This document shows, one piece after another, positions 57,175 through 64,000 of a stretch of 64,000 nucleotides of DNA. The position numbers were made by a program, and so were the translations under genes. This DNA is from Neptunomonas marina (GTDB taxonomy: Bacteria > Pseudomonadota > Gammaproteobacteria > Pseudomonadales > Balneatricaceae): positions 186,001 through 250,000 of the forward strand of contig NZ_SACQ01000005.1 in NCBI RefSeq assembly GCF_004005935.1, in the 5' to 3' direction. How positions within the stretch are numbered: position 1 is the stretch's first letter; every line of letters begins with the position of its first letter. The notes beneath the pieces were generated by a model, which made no database searches, was not told where the DNA came from, and saw only the letters and a list, made by a program, of their open reading frames with translations.

Positions 57175-58542
57175 GTGCATATTCATATCTTGGGTATCTG
57201 TGGAACATTTATGGGGTCGCTGGCGATCTTAGCCCGTGAGCTGGGTTATCGTGTGACGGGTTCAGATGCGAACGTATACCCACCCATGAGCACGCAGTTG
57301 GAGGCCCATGGTATTGAGCTGTCGGAGGGCTATCTACCGGAGCACTTAGATCCTGAGCCGGATCTGGTTATCGTGGGCAATGCGATGTCCCGTGGTAATC
57401 CAGCCGTGGAATATGTGTTAGATAAGGGGATTAGATATATCTCTGGTCCGCAGTGGCTTAACGAACATGTCCTGCAAGAGCGTTGGGTGCTGGCGGTGGC
57501 GGGAACGCATGGTAAAACCACCACGGCATCGATGCTCGCATGGGTGCTTGAACATGCGGGTATGGAACCTGGCTATCTGATTGGTGGCGTGCCCCAGAAC
57601 TTTTCAGTATCGGCGCGTTTGGGAGGCTCGCCCTTCTTTGTTATCGAAGCAGACGAATACGATACGGCCTTTTTCGATAAACGCTCCAAATTTGTTCATT
57701 ACCTGCCTCGTACCTTTGTTATCAATAACCTTGAGTACGACCATGCGGATATCTTCCCCGATTTGGCCGCGATTCAACGCCAGTTTCATCACGGTATCCG
57801 CCTGGTGCCAAGCAATGGCCAAGTCATTGTACCGGCGCATGATAGCGCTGTTGCTGATGTGTTAGAGCAGGGTGTTTGGGCACCTGTCGTAAGGGCATCG
57901 TTAGAAGCTGAGCAAGGCGATTGGTATACCGAGTTAAGCCAGCCTGATGGCAGCCGCTTCCGCATCTACCATGACGGTGAACTGCAGGGTGAAGTGAACT
58001 GGCCGCTTACCGGCCAACACAACGTGGCGAACGGTTTGATGGCGGTGATCGCTGCTCGTAATGTGGGCGTACAACCCCACCATGCTATCGAGGCGTTGTG
58101 TTGTTTCGGTGGCGTAAAGCGGCGCATGGAAAAACTGGCAGATATCAATGGGGTTAATGTGTACGACGACTTTGCGCATCACCCCACGGCGATCGAAACA
58201 ACTCTGCAAGGTTTGCGTAAGCGCGTGGGCGATGAGCGCATCATTGCGGTGATCGAACCCCGTTCTAACACCATGCGCTTAGGTTCACACCAAGCCAAAC
58301 TCGCTGCCAGCGCGGCCGATGCTGATACAACGCTGTGGTACCAGCCCGCTGGGCTAGATTGGTCTTTGGAACAGGTGGTTGAAGGTCAAGACAATATGCA
58401 GGTTTACAACGATATTGATACGCTAATTGCAAGGATAGCTGAGTTAACAGCTGCGCCATCCCATGTGGTGATTATGAGTAACGGCGGTTTCGGCGGCATC
58501 CATTCACGCCTTATTGAGGCCCTAGGAGGTGAGCATGGATAA
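57175..58542 (+). CDS. mpl: UDP-N-acetylmuramate:L-alanyl-gamma-D-glutamyl-meso-diaminopimelate ligase
   Basis: Mpl re-attaches recycled murein tripeptide to UDP-MurNAc. The 455-residue Mur-ligase family member has MHIHILGICGTFMGSLA, P-loop AVAGTHGKTTTASML, VIEADEYDTAFFD, and the C-terminal DDFAHHPTAIETTL and EPRSNTMRLG motifs typical of Mpl. The start is a GTG at 57175 with AGGAG 6 nt before. It overlaps ubiX by 8 nt. Together with AmpG, AmgK and MurU it shows active murein recycling. Confidence 0.96.
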   Translation: MHIHILGICGTFMGSLAILARELGYRVTGSDANVYPPMSTQLEAHGIELSEGYLPEHLDPEPDLVIVGNAMSRGNPAVEYVLDKGIRYISGPQWLNEHVLQERWVLAVAGTHGKTTTASMLAWVLEHAGMEPGYLIGGVPQNFSVSARLGGSPFFVIEADEYDTAFFDKRSKFVHYLPRTFVINNLEYDHADIFPDLAAIQRQFHHGIRLVPSNGQVIVPAHDSAVADVLEQGVWAPVVRASLEAEQGDWYTELSQPDGSRFRIYHDGELQGEVNWPLTGQHNVANGLMAVIAARNVGVQPHHAIEALCCFGGVKRRMEKLADINGVNVYDDFAHHPTAIETTLQGLRKRVGDERIIAVIEPRSNTMRLGSHQAKLAASAADADTTLWYQPAGLDWSLEQVVEGQDNMQVYNDIDTLIARIAELTAAPSHVVIMSNGGFGGIHSRLIEALGGEHG

Positions 58543-59170
58543 CTATGCTGACCGCGTAACCTTAGCGATTACGGGGGCTTCTGGGGTGCAATATGCCTTG
58601 CGCCTCATGCAGTGTTTGGTAGCAGCAAATGTACAGATATTGGTGATGGTATCCCGTGCTGCTCATGTGGTGGCCGCAACAGAAACGGATGTTGAGTTAC
58701 CTACCCGCAGTGCCGAGTTAGAGCAACACTTGAGCCAGCTTTACGGCGCACAACAGGGGCAAATCCGGGTCTTTGCGAAAGAGCAATGGATGGCGCCGGT
58801 GGCCTCTGGCTCTGGTGCGCCAAGCCGTATGGTGGTGTGCCCCTGCAGTACAGGTTCACTGTCAGCGATTGCAACGGGTGCGAGTAACAACCTTATTGAA
58901 CGGGCGGCCGATGTTGCGTTAAAAGAGCGTCGCCAACTGATTTTAGTACCCCGCGAGGCACCGTACTCTGAAATTCATCTTGAGCATATGCTCAAGCTAA
59001 CGCGTATGGGCGCCGTGATTTTGCCGGCTAGCCCAGGCTTTTATCATCGCCCCGAATCCGTTGAAGATATGGTCGACTTCATCGTGGCGCGTATCTTATC
59101 GCAGCTCGGTATCGACCAAACGTTATTGCCTCCTTGGGGGCAGAACCTTATTGATGACACACAGTCTTAA
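58535..59170 (+). CDS. ubiX: Flavin prenyltransferase UbiX
   Basis: Prenylates FMN to make the cofactor of the UbiD decarboxylase in ubiquinone synthesis. The 211-residue flavoprotein has LAITGASGVQYALRL, the CPCSTGSLSAIATGASNNLIERAADVALKERR segments around the active site, LVPREAPYSEIHLEHML and ILPASPGFYHRP. The ATG at 58535, 5 nt after AGGAGG, is preferred over a GTG at 58529 that is part of that site. mpl-ubiX is a conserved pair in pseudomonads. Confidence 0.96.
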   Translation: MDNYADRVTLAITGASGVQYALRLMQCLVAANVQILVMVSRAAHVVAATETDVELPTRSAELEQHLSQLYGAQQGQIRVFAKEQWMAPVASGSGAPSRMVVCPCSTGSLSAIATGASNNLIERAADVALKERRQLILVPREAPYSEIHLEHMLKLTRMGAVILPASPGFYHRPESVEDMVDFIVARILSQLGIDQTLLPPWGQNLIDDTQS

Positions 59171-59208
59171 TCATCGCTCTATAGATTAGATTTTAGGATT
59201 GCTCCCTT

Positions 59209-59892
59209 ATGGCAAAAATTTTAGCGCTCGATACCTCGACGGACGCGTGTTCCGTAGCTCTTTATTTGGATGGCGAGGTGAAAGAGGATTTTCGCGTTAT
59301 CCCGCGCCAACATACCCAGCAACTACTGCCGATGGTGCAAGCGATACTGGCCGACGCTGAATTGGCCATTGCTGACTTGGATGCGATCGCCTTTGGCCGC
59401 GGGCCGGGTTCCTTCGCGGGGATCCGTATCGCGACAGGCGTAGCGCAGGGGTTGGCCTTCGCGGCTGAGCTACCGTTAGTACCGGTTTCGACATTAGCCG
59501 CGATCGCGCTACAGCAGCATCAACAGGGGCATGAGCGGGTTATCGCGGCGCTCGACGCGCGTATGGACGAAGTGTACTGGGGAGCGTTCCGGCTTGATGC
59601 AGGTTTGCCTGTACTGGTTGATCAAGAGCGGGTTGATGCCCCAGCCAATGTTGCGCTACCGGATGAGCATGTTTGGCACGCAGCGGGCAGTGGATGGCGT
59701 TATTTAGAGGATATGAGCGCAGCTATTCAGTCCGCAGTTAACGAGCCAGACGTAGAATGCTATCCGCGAGCAGGGAGCATGGCTAGCTTGGCTGCGGCGG
59801 CATTTGAAAAGGGCGATATGGTTGCCCCTGAAGATGCCCTGCCTGTTTACCTGCGTGATGAAGTGGCTTGGAAAAAGAAGGATCAACAATAG
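59209..59892 (+). CDS. tsaB: tRNA threonylcarbamoyladenosine synthesis protein TsaB
   Basis: Non-catalytic partner of TsaD in t6A37 formation; scaffolds the TsaD-TsaB-TsaE complex. The 227-residue ASKHA-fold protein begins ILALDTSTDACSVALYLDGE and has AFGRGPGSFAGIRIATGVAQGLA. It lacks the metal-binding HxxxH of TsaD, as expected. Its TAG directly abuts the uppP ATG. Confidence 0.95.
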   Translation: MAKILALDTSTDACSVALYLDGEVKEDFRVIPRQHTQQLLPMVQAILADAELAIADLDAIAFGRGPGSFAGIRIATGVAQGLAFAAELPLVPVSTLAAIALQQHQQGHERVIAALDARMDEVYWGAFRLDAGLPVLVDQERVDAPANVALPDEHVWHAAGSGWRYLEDMSAAIQSAVNEPDVECYPRAGSMASLAAAAFEKGDMVAPEDALPVYLRDEVAWKKKDQQ

Positions 59893-60702
59893 ATGGATTG
59901 GATCCAGACTGTCGTTCTGGCGTTAATTCAGGGGCTGACAGAGTTTCTGCCGATATCGAGCTCGGCACACTTGATTTTGCCTTCTCAGTTATTGGGCTGG
60001 GAAGATCAAGGTTTAGCGTTTGATGTGGGCGTACATGTCGGCTCGTTAGCGGCGGTCGTGTTTTACTTTCGCGATGACGTAGCACGTATGCTATGCGCGT
60101 TTTTTGCCTCGTTTCGTGGCCAAAAAAGTATTGATGGTAATATCGCTTGGCTCGTTATCTTCGCGACCGTTCCAGCGATGGTCTTCGGTTTCCTGATGAA
60201 TGACATCATCGACCACTACGGCCGCTCAATGCTAGTGATCGCGGGGACGACCATTATCTTTGGCGCGGTGCTTTGGTGGGCGGATGCGAAACGTACCGAG
60301 GTTAAAGCGCTCAGCGCAATCACCTTTAAAGAAGCGATGCTGATTGGTGTGGCGCAAGCTATTGCTTTGATTCCCGGCACTTCTCGCTCGGGAATTACAA
60401 TGTCCGCCGGGTTAATGCTGGGCTTTGATCGGCAGTCGGCTGCGCGTTTCTCGTTCTTACTCTCGATCCCTGCTATTTCAGCTGCAGGTGCTTACAAAGC
60501 ATTGGAGCTAGTGCAAACTGCGACGCCCGCGCAGTGGGAGTTTGTTGCCGGTGGCGTTGTGTTGTCCGGCCTGAGTGCATTGGCCTGTATTCACCTATTT
60601 TTGAAGTGGCTCGATCAGGTGGGTATGTTGCCGTTCGTTATTTATCGCTTCGCGTTGGGTATACTGCTGCTCTGTGTCTACTTTATGGTCCCAGCCATCT
60701 AA
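59893..60702 (+). CDS. uppP: Undecaprenyl-diphosphatase UppP (BacA)
   Basis: Membrane phosphatase that recycles undecaprenyl diphosphate to the carrier lipid; overproduction gives bacitracin resistance. The 269-residue protein has about eight hydrophobic segments, the Glu-containing LIQGLTEFLPISSSAHLILP near the start and the PGTSRSGITMSAGLMLG motif. It begins immediately after tsaB and ends directly before rsmJ with no gap, so these are likely co-translated. Confidence 0.96.
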   Translation: MDWIQTVVLALIQGLTEFLPISSSAHLILPSQLLGWEDQGLAFDVGVHVGSLAAVVFYFRDDVARMLCAFFASFRGQKSIDGNIAWLVIFATVPAMVFGFLMNDIIDHYGRSMLVIAGTTIIFGAVLWWADAKRTEVKALSAITFKEAMLIGVAQAIALIPGTSRSGITMSAGLMLGFDRQSAARFSFLLSIPAISAAGAYKALELVQTATPAQWEFVAGGVVLSGLSALACIHLFLKWLDQVGMLPFVIYRFALGILLLCVYFMVPAI

Positions 60703-61515
60703 ATGAACGAACAAACACTTACGGTGCAGCCTGTCGTGGCTGCATCATCTCCTTATCATGCTCCCCATGCCCAGCGTTTAGCAGAACAGTTGCAACTCGA
60801 CTGTGTCGGTGTGGTTGGTCAACTGAAGTTTTGTGAATGGCCACTTTTGTTGTACTGCACTGATGATGGTGTGCAGCTACAACAGACGGGAAAGAAAGCG
60901 CCTGGGCCTGTTTGGGCTGACTTTGTTACCGGTGCAGTGGCCCATCGGCGCAAGTTTGGCGGCGGTAGTGGCCAGATGATTGCTAAAGCGGTGGGAGTTA
61001 AAAGTGGTGTGCGTCCCACAATACTCGATGCAACCGCAGGGCTCGGTAAAGATAGTTTTGTGCTCGCAACACTCGGCTGCGACGTGACGATGGTGGAACG
61101 CTCCCCCATTGTGCATACGCTGTTAGCGGATGGTTTATATCGTGCGCAGCAGGAAAGCGAAATTACTGATATTGTCCAAAGGCTATCGTTACTGCACGGC
61201 AATGCGGCGCAGCTTATGGCTCAACAGCAGGCTACACAGACGGCTGTCGTATATCTTGACCCTATGTTTCCTCACTCGGACAAAAGCGCTCAAGTGAAAA
61301 AAGAGATGCGTTTATTCCGAGATGTGGTAGGTGCCGATGACGATGCTAGCCAGCTTCTCGATGCAGCCCTTGAGTTTGCGAAAGCCCGGGTTGTCGTCAA
61401 ACGACCACGTAAGGCGCCAACTATTGAGCATGAGACTCAACCGACCTATCAGGTCGAGGGCAAGTCGAGCCGTTACGACATCTACACACTCGCCGCACTT
61501 GAGAAGGTGCTCTGA
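60703..61515 (+). CDS. rsmJ: 16S rRNA (guanine1516-N2)-methyltransferase RsmJ
   Basis: Methylates G1516 of 16S rRNA. The 270-residue protein has the diagnostic [19 protein letters not shown] segment, SAM motif [18 protein letters not shown] near 107-124, and the N2-guanine-methyltransferase motif [17 protein letters not shown] near the C-terminus also matches the family. Three genes here (rsmJ, rsmA, rpsU/rpsF/rpsR) concern the 30S subunit. Its ATG follows the uppP TAA directly. Confidence 0.95.
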   Translation: MNEQTLTVQPVVAASSPYHAPHAQRLAEQLQLDCVGVVGQLKFCEWPLLLYCTDDGVQLQQTGKKAPGPVWADFVTGAVAHRRKFGGGSGQMIAKAVGVKSGVRPTILDATAGLGKDSFVLATLGCDVTMVERSPIVHTLLADGLYRAQQESEITDIVQRLSLLHGNAAQLMAQQQATQTAVVYLDPMFPHSDKSAQVKKEMRLFRDVVGADDDASQLLDAALEFAKARVVVKRPRKAPTIEHETQPTYQVEGKSSRYDIYTLAALEKVL

Positions 61516-61590
61516 TTCGTTTCTATCCTCCTGCTAGCACGATGTGCTAATGTAGGCTCGCTCAATTTGAGCATATCCATTTATTTATTC

Positions 61591-61823
61591 TCAGGGCGGG
61601 GTGAAATTCCCCACCGGCGGTAAAGTAGCGCACCCCGTGTGTCTGCCAAGCCCGCGAGCGCCTTAAGCTAACACTTAAGGGTCCAGCAGAACTGGTGAGA
61701 ATCCAGTGCCGACGGTTATAGTCCGGATGGGAGAGAATACGTTTCGGTGTGGGGCCCGTGAAAGCGGGGCTGACACGCCCGTATCGCTGTGTGCGTCGCA
61801 TACAGTGTCTTCTGACGCCCTGA
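61591..61823 (+). promoter_or_regulatory. FMN riboswitch (RFN element) of ribB
   Basis: The conserved blocks are present in order: AGGGCGGGGTGAAATTCCCC with ACCGGCGGT, GCCCGCGAGCG, CAGCAGAACTGGTGAGAATCC-type arm, GCCGACGG and AGTCCGGATGGGAGAGA. P1 is closed by TCAGGGCG (61591-61598) and CGCCCTGA (61816-61823), with a long insert after the GAGAGA block as in E. coli ribB. FMN binding is expected to lower ribB expression. The 3' end CTGATTC (61820-61826) can also pair with GAATCAG at the ribB start. Confidence 0.95.
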
Positions 61824-61848
61824 TTCAGGTAAACCTAGGAGTCATACC

Positions 61849-62508
61849 ATGAATCAGATGTTAAGTTTAAAGCCAAACAACCTTGGTGGTACGCCACTCG
61901 AGCGTATGAAGTTAGCCCTCGAACAGCTTAAAGCCGGCGGCGGAGTCATCGTGCTGGATGATGAAGATCGTGAAAACGAAGCTGATCTTATTTTTTCTGC
62001 CCAGCACTTAACTGAGTCGCAGATGGCGATGATGATCCGCGATGGCAGCGGTATCGTTTGTCTTTGTTTGTCGGGTGCTGCGGCTGATCATCTGGCTTTG
62101 CCGCCAATGGTGGAACACAACACAAGCCAAAATCAGACCGGTTTTACGGTTAGTATTGAAGCACGTGAGGGAGTAACGACGGGCGTCTCTGCGGCTGATC
62201 GCGTCACTACGATTCGAGCAGCAACTGCAATCGGTGCTCGTGCTGAGGATCTTGCTAGACCTGGGCATATTTTTCCGTTAAGAGCCCATGATGAGGGTGT
62301 GTTAGGGCGCCGTGGTCATACTGAGGCCACCATCGATCTTGTCAGGTTGGCTGGCTTATCACCGGCAGGTGTGTTGTGTGAGCTTATGAATCCTGATGGG
62401 ACAATGGCGCGCTTGTCCGACGCGCAAACCTTTGCCAATAAGCACGCACTGCCGATCTTAACGATTGCGGATATTGTCAGCTATCGGCAAATAAGTCCAA
62501 ACGTTTGA
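61849..62508 (+). CDS. ribB: 3,4-dihydroxy-2-butanone-4-phosphate synthase
   Basis: Forms the four-carbon precursor of riboflavin from ribulose-5-phosphate, itself the substrate of rpe. The 219-residue single-domain enzyme has [20 protein letters not shown], the substrate-binding [16 protein letters not shown] and [25 protein letters not shown]. There is no fused GTP cyclohydrolase II (RibA) domain. It is preceded by an FMN riboswitch and stands as a single-gene unit. Confidence 0.97.
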   Translation: MNQMLSLKPNNLGGTPLERMKLALEQLKAGGGVIVLDDEDRENEADLIFSAQHLTESQMAMMIRDGSGIVCLCLSGAAADHLALPPMVEHNTSQNQTGFTVSIEAREGVTTGVSAADRVTTIRAATAIGARAEDLARPGHIFPLRAHDEGVLGRRGHTEATIDLVRLAGLSPAGVLCELMNPDGTMARLSDAQTFANKHALPILTIADIVSYRQISPNV

Positions 62509-62515
62509 GGCTAGC

Positions 62516-62545
62516 GCTATGGCTGGAGAATGCTCCAGCCATAGC
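62516..62545. terminator. Bidirectional hairpin between ribB and plsB
   Basis: GCTATGGCTGGAG / CTCCAGCCATAGC (62516-62528 with 62533-62545) is a perfect 13-bp stem with an AATG loop, 8 nt after the ribB stop and 6 nt after the plsB stop on the other strand. The T-runs are short, so termination in both directions is likely but efficiency is uncertain. Confidence 0.7.
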
Positions 62546-62550
62546 CCTTA

Positions 62551-64000
62551 TCACTTAGGCGAAAGGTGAGATTCGATAGAGCTCACAGCCTGTTGATTAA
62601 GTATCTGCTTTGCACGCTGCAGTAGTTTTTCAGTGGCAAATTGCGCTGAGATCAGCCCATCTTGGCTGCCGAGTGCACCTTGTTCGAGGAGAGTCTCAAC
62701 AAAGCTATCTAAGGTTCGAATATCGCTGTACTCAGGTGAGTTAAACCCAAATAGGTGATGTAGTTCAGCGGCAATGCGTTGACTCTCTTGCAAGAGCTCT
62801 TCCCGCAGCATTGCGCTGTTATGTTGAAGCACACGAAGGACGATGAAGTAACGCAGTAAAACAGGCTCGGCGGTTTGCATGAGCACGATGCTCAAAGGAT
62901 TATCTGAGAGTGTAACCGCACCGTTTTTATCATGGGAGATACACGCCTGCGCCTCTAGTGCCTGTCGTGTCCGGCGGAAAACTTCCGGCAGATCCTGTGC
63001 TTGCCAAGGGAGAAACAGCTCACGTTGCATCAATTGAAATAGCGGCCGTATTAACACAGGGAGTGTCTGCAAGCGGGGCTTAGCGTAACGCTTGGCCAAA
63101 AGGAGATAGATGCTCGGTAATAGCAACATATGGTGAAGCTGGTTGCGATAAAACGTCATCTCGCGAGCTTGGTGAGCAGTGAGGTAGTAGTGTTCCTCGT
63201 CTATGCTTACTTGGTCACGCTGCAGTGCCTTTTTAAGCCACCGCTCGGGTTCTCCAGCTGCGATATCAGCTGGTGGGTTGGGTAGATCGAGCAGCAGCGC
63301 TTTCAACATATGTAATGCCTGATGCGCGTGCTGTTTTTCGATACGTAGTTGTGGCGAGCCAAGTAGTAGCGTAGCGATCAGCGCAGTCTGGTTCACGTAT
63401 GCTGCGGCGTTGATCTTGGTGAGTACCTCAGTGGCGAACTTGGGTGCCATCTGCTTGGCTTGATCGGCTAGGTTGTCATCTATGGTGGAGGGGAGCGCCA
63501 AGGGGATAGGTTCGCCAAACGATAGTGCCGCATCGCCAAATTGGCGTGTGAAAGACTTGAGTGTCACCAGCAGCCCCCACAAAGACTCTTTGGCCTTTTT
63601 GCCGCCATCAAGCTCTTTTTGATAGCTCTTGCTCTCAACCAGTTTGTCGTAGCTGATCCAAACAGGCACGAGCGTGACCGGTTTACTCGAGTCACGCAGG
63701 TAGTTCTCGATGGTCATAGTGAGCAAACCGGCTTTCGCTGATAATAAGCGGCCAGTGCGGCTGCGACCACCCTCTAAAAAATACTCCAGCGCATGACCGC
63801 GCGCGGCCATATGGCGCAGGTAACTTTTAAAGAGCGTTGCGTATAGCTTGTCACCGCGGAAGCTGCGACGCATAAATACGGCACCACCGCGCTTTAAAAT
63901 AGAGCCGAGGATGGGCGCGTTGAGGTTATCGCCAGCAGCAATATGGGGAATCATCAAACCATGTTGATAGAGGTTCCAAGATAAAATGACATAGTCCATA
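62551..64000 (-). CDS. plsB: Glycerol-3-phosphate 1-O-acyltransferase PlsB, C-terminal part
   Basis: Membrane-associated acyltransferase for the first step of phospholipid synthesis. The visible 482 residues cover the region from inside the catalytic H-x4-D motif (the first visible residues MDYVILS include its Asp) through GGAVFMRRSFRGDKLY, the EGGRSRTGRLL block and VPVWISYDKLVE, to the C-terminus. Roughly 300 N-terminal residues lie beyond the right edge, so the first codon here is not the true start. Confidence 0.94.
   Translation of the reverse strand, partial: MDYVILSWNLYQHGLMIPHIAAGDNLNAPILGSILKRGGAVFMRRSFRGDKLYATLFKSYLRHMAARGHALEYFLEGGRSRTGRLLSAKAGLLTMTIENYLRDSSKPVTLVPVWISYDKLVESKSYQKELDGGKKAKESLWGLLVTLKSFTRQFGDAALSFGEPIPLALPSTIDDNLADQAKQMAPKFATEVLTKINAAAYVNQTALIATLLLGSPQLRIEKQHAHQALHMLKALLLDLPNPPADIAAGEPERWLKKALQRDQVSIDEEHYYLTAHQAREMTFYRNQLHHMLLLPSIYLLLAKRYAKPRLQTLPVLIRPLFQLMQRELFLPWQAQDLPEVFRRTRQALEAQACISHDKNGAVTLSDNPLSIVLMQTAEPVLLRYFIVLRVLQHNSAMLREELLQESQRIAAELHHLFGFNSPEYSDIRTLDSFVETLLEQGALGSQDGLISAQFATEKLLQRAKQILNQQAVSSIESHLSPK

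Overview
This 64 kb window is a chromosomal segment of a gammaproteobacterium. Gene order (rpsU/tsaD/folB/folK/cca, lptD-surA-pdxA-rsmA-apaG-apaH, divergent amgK-murU, mpl-ubiX, bioBFHCD, ampG) resembles pseudomonads. S21, DnaB, the FMN riboswitch and base composition (about half G+C by eye) fit marine Oceanospirillales-type bacteria. This placement is inferred from gene order and protein style, not from a database search. I see no tRNA, rRNA, prophage, insertion sequence or CRISPR array. Nearly all of it is core genome.

Layout: 1-5.5 kb holds yqeY-rpsU (minus) divergent from tsaD-folB-folK. The minus-strand envelope and RNA-maturation operon lptD-surA-pdxA-rsmA-apaG-apaH-glpE-cca runs from 11.1 kb back to 2.8 kb. 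Divergent from it, amgK-murU-djlA start cell-wall recycling. Then come a DUF3530-like gene, rpe-gph, and an ada/EamA pair of AT-richer look. Nucleobase salvage follows (hpt, upp, uraA), then rpsF-rpsR-rplI and dnaB. The 24.7-32.1 kb stretch holds a thioesterase, a methyltransferase, bioA, a SLAC1/TehA-type channel, trmO, a TauE/SafE permease, a Na/Pi symporter-like protein and comF. The biotin operon bioBFHCD spans 32.2-36.7 kb. Next are a small-protein/metalloprotease-like pair, an AraC regulator divergent from an EamA permease, a YbfF-like esterase, fklB, xseA, guaB and guaA.

The most distinctive block is 46.1-49.2 kb. A perfect Zur-type operator (46142-46160) precedes pyrQ (a paralogous dihydroorotase), a gamma-carbonic-anhydrase gene and a COG0523 GTPase. 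This is a zinc-starvation cassette. The carbonic anhydrase reading frame carries an in-frame TAG that removes two of its three predicted metal-binding histidines, so it is probably a pseudogene. The GTPase start overlaps its end.

The right end holds tadA, mltF, purL, a 73-residue orphan behind a perfect 7-1-7 Fur box, divergent ampG and mpl, then ubiX, tsaB, uppP, rsmJ, an FMN riboswitch with ribB, and the C-terminal part of plsB. Regulatory RNA and DNA sites read directly include an S6:S18-type leader that pairs with the rpsF ribosome binding site, the FMN riboswitch, Zur and Fur boxes, a candidate Ada box, a 16-bp palindrome at the SLAC1-type gene promoter, and about ten intrinsic terminators.
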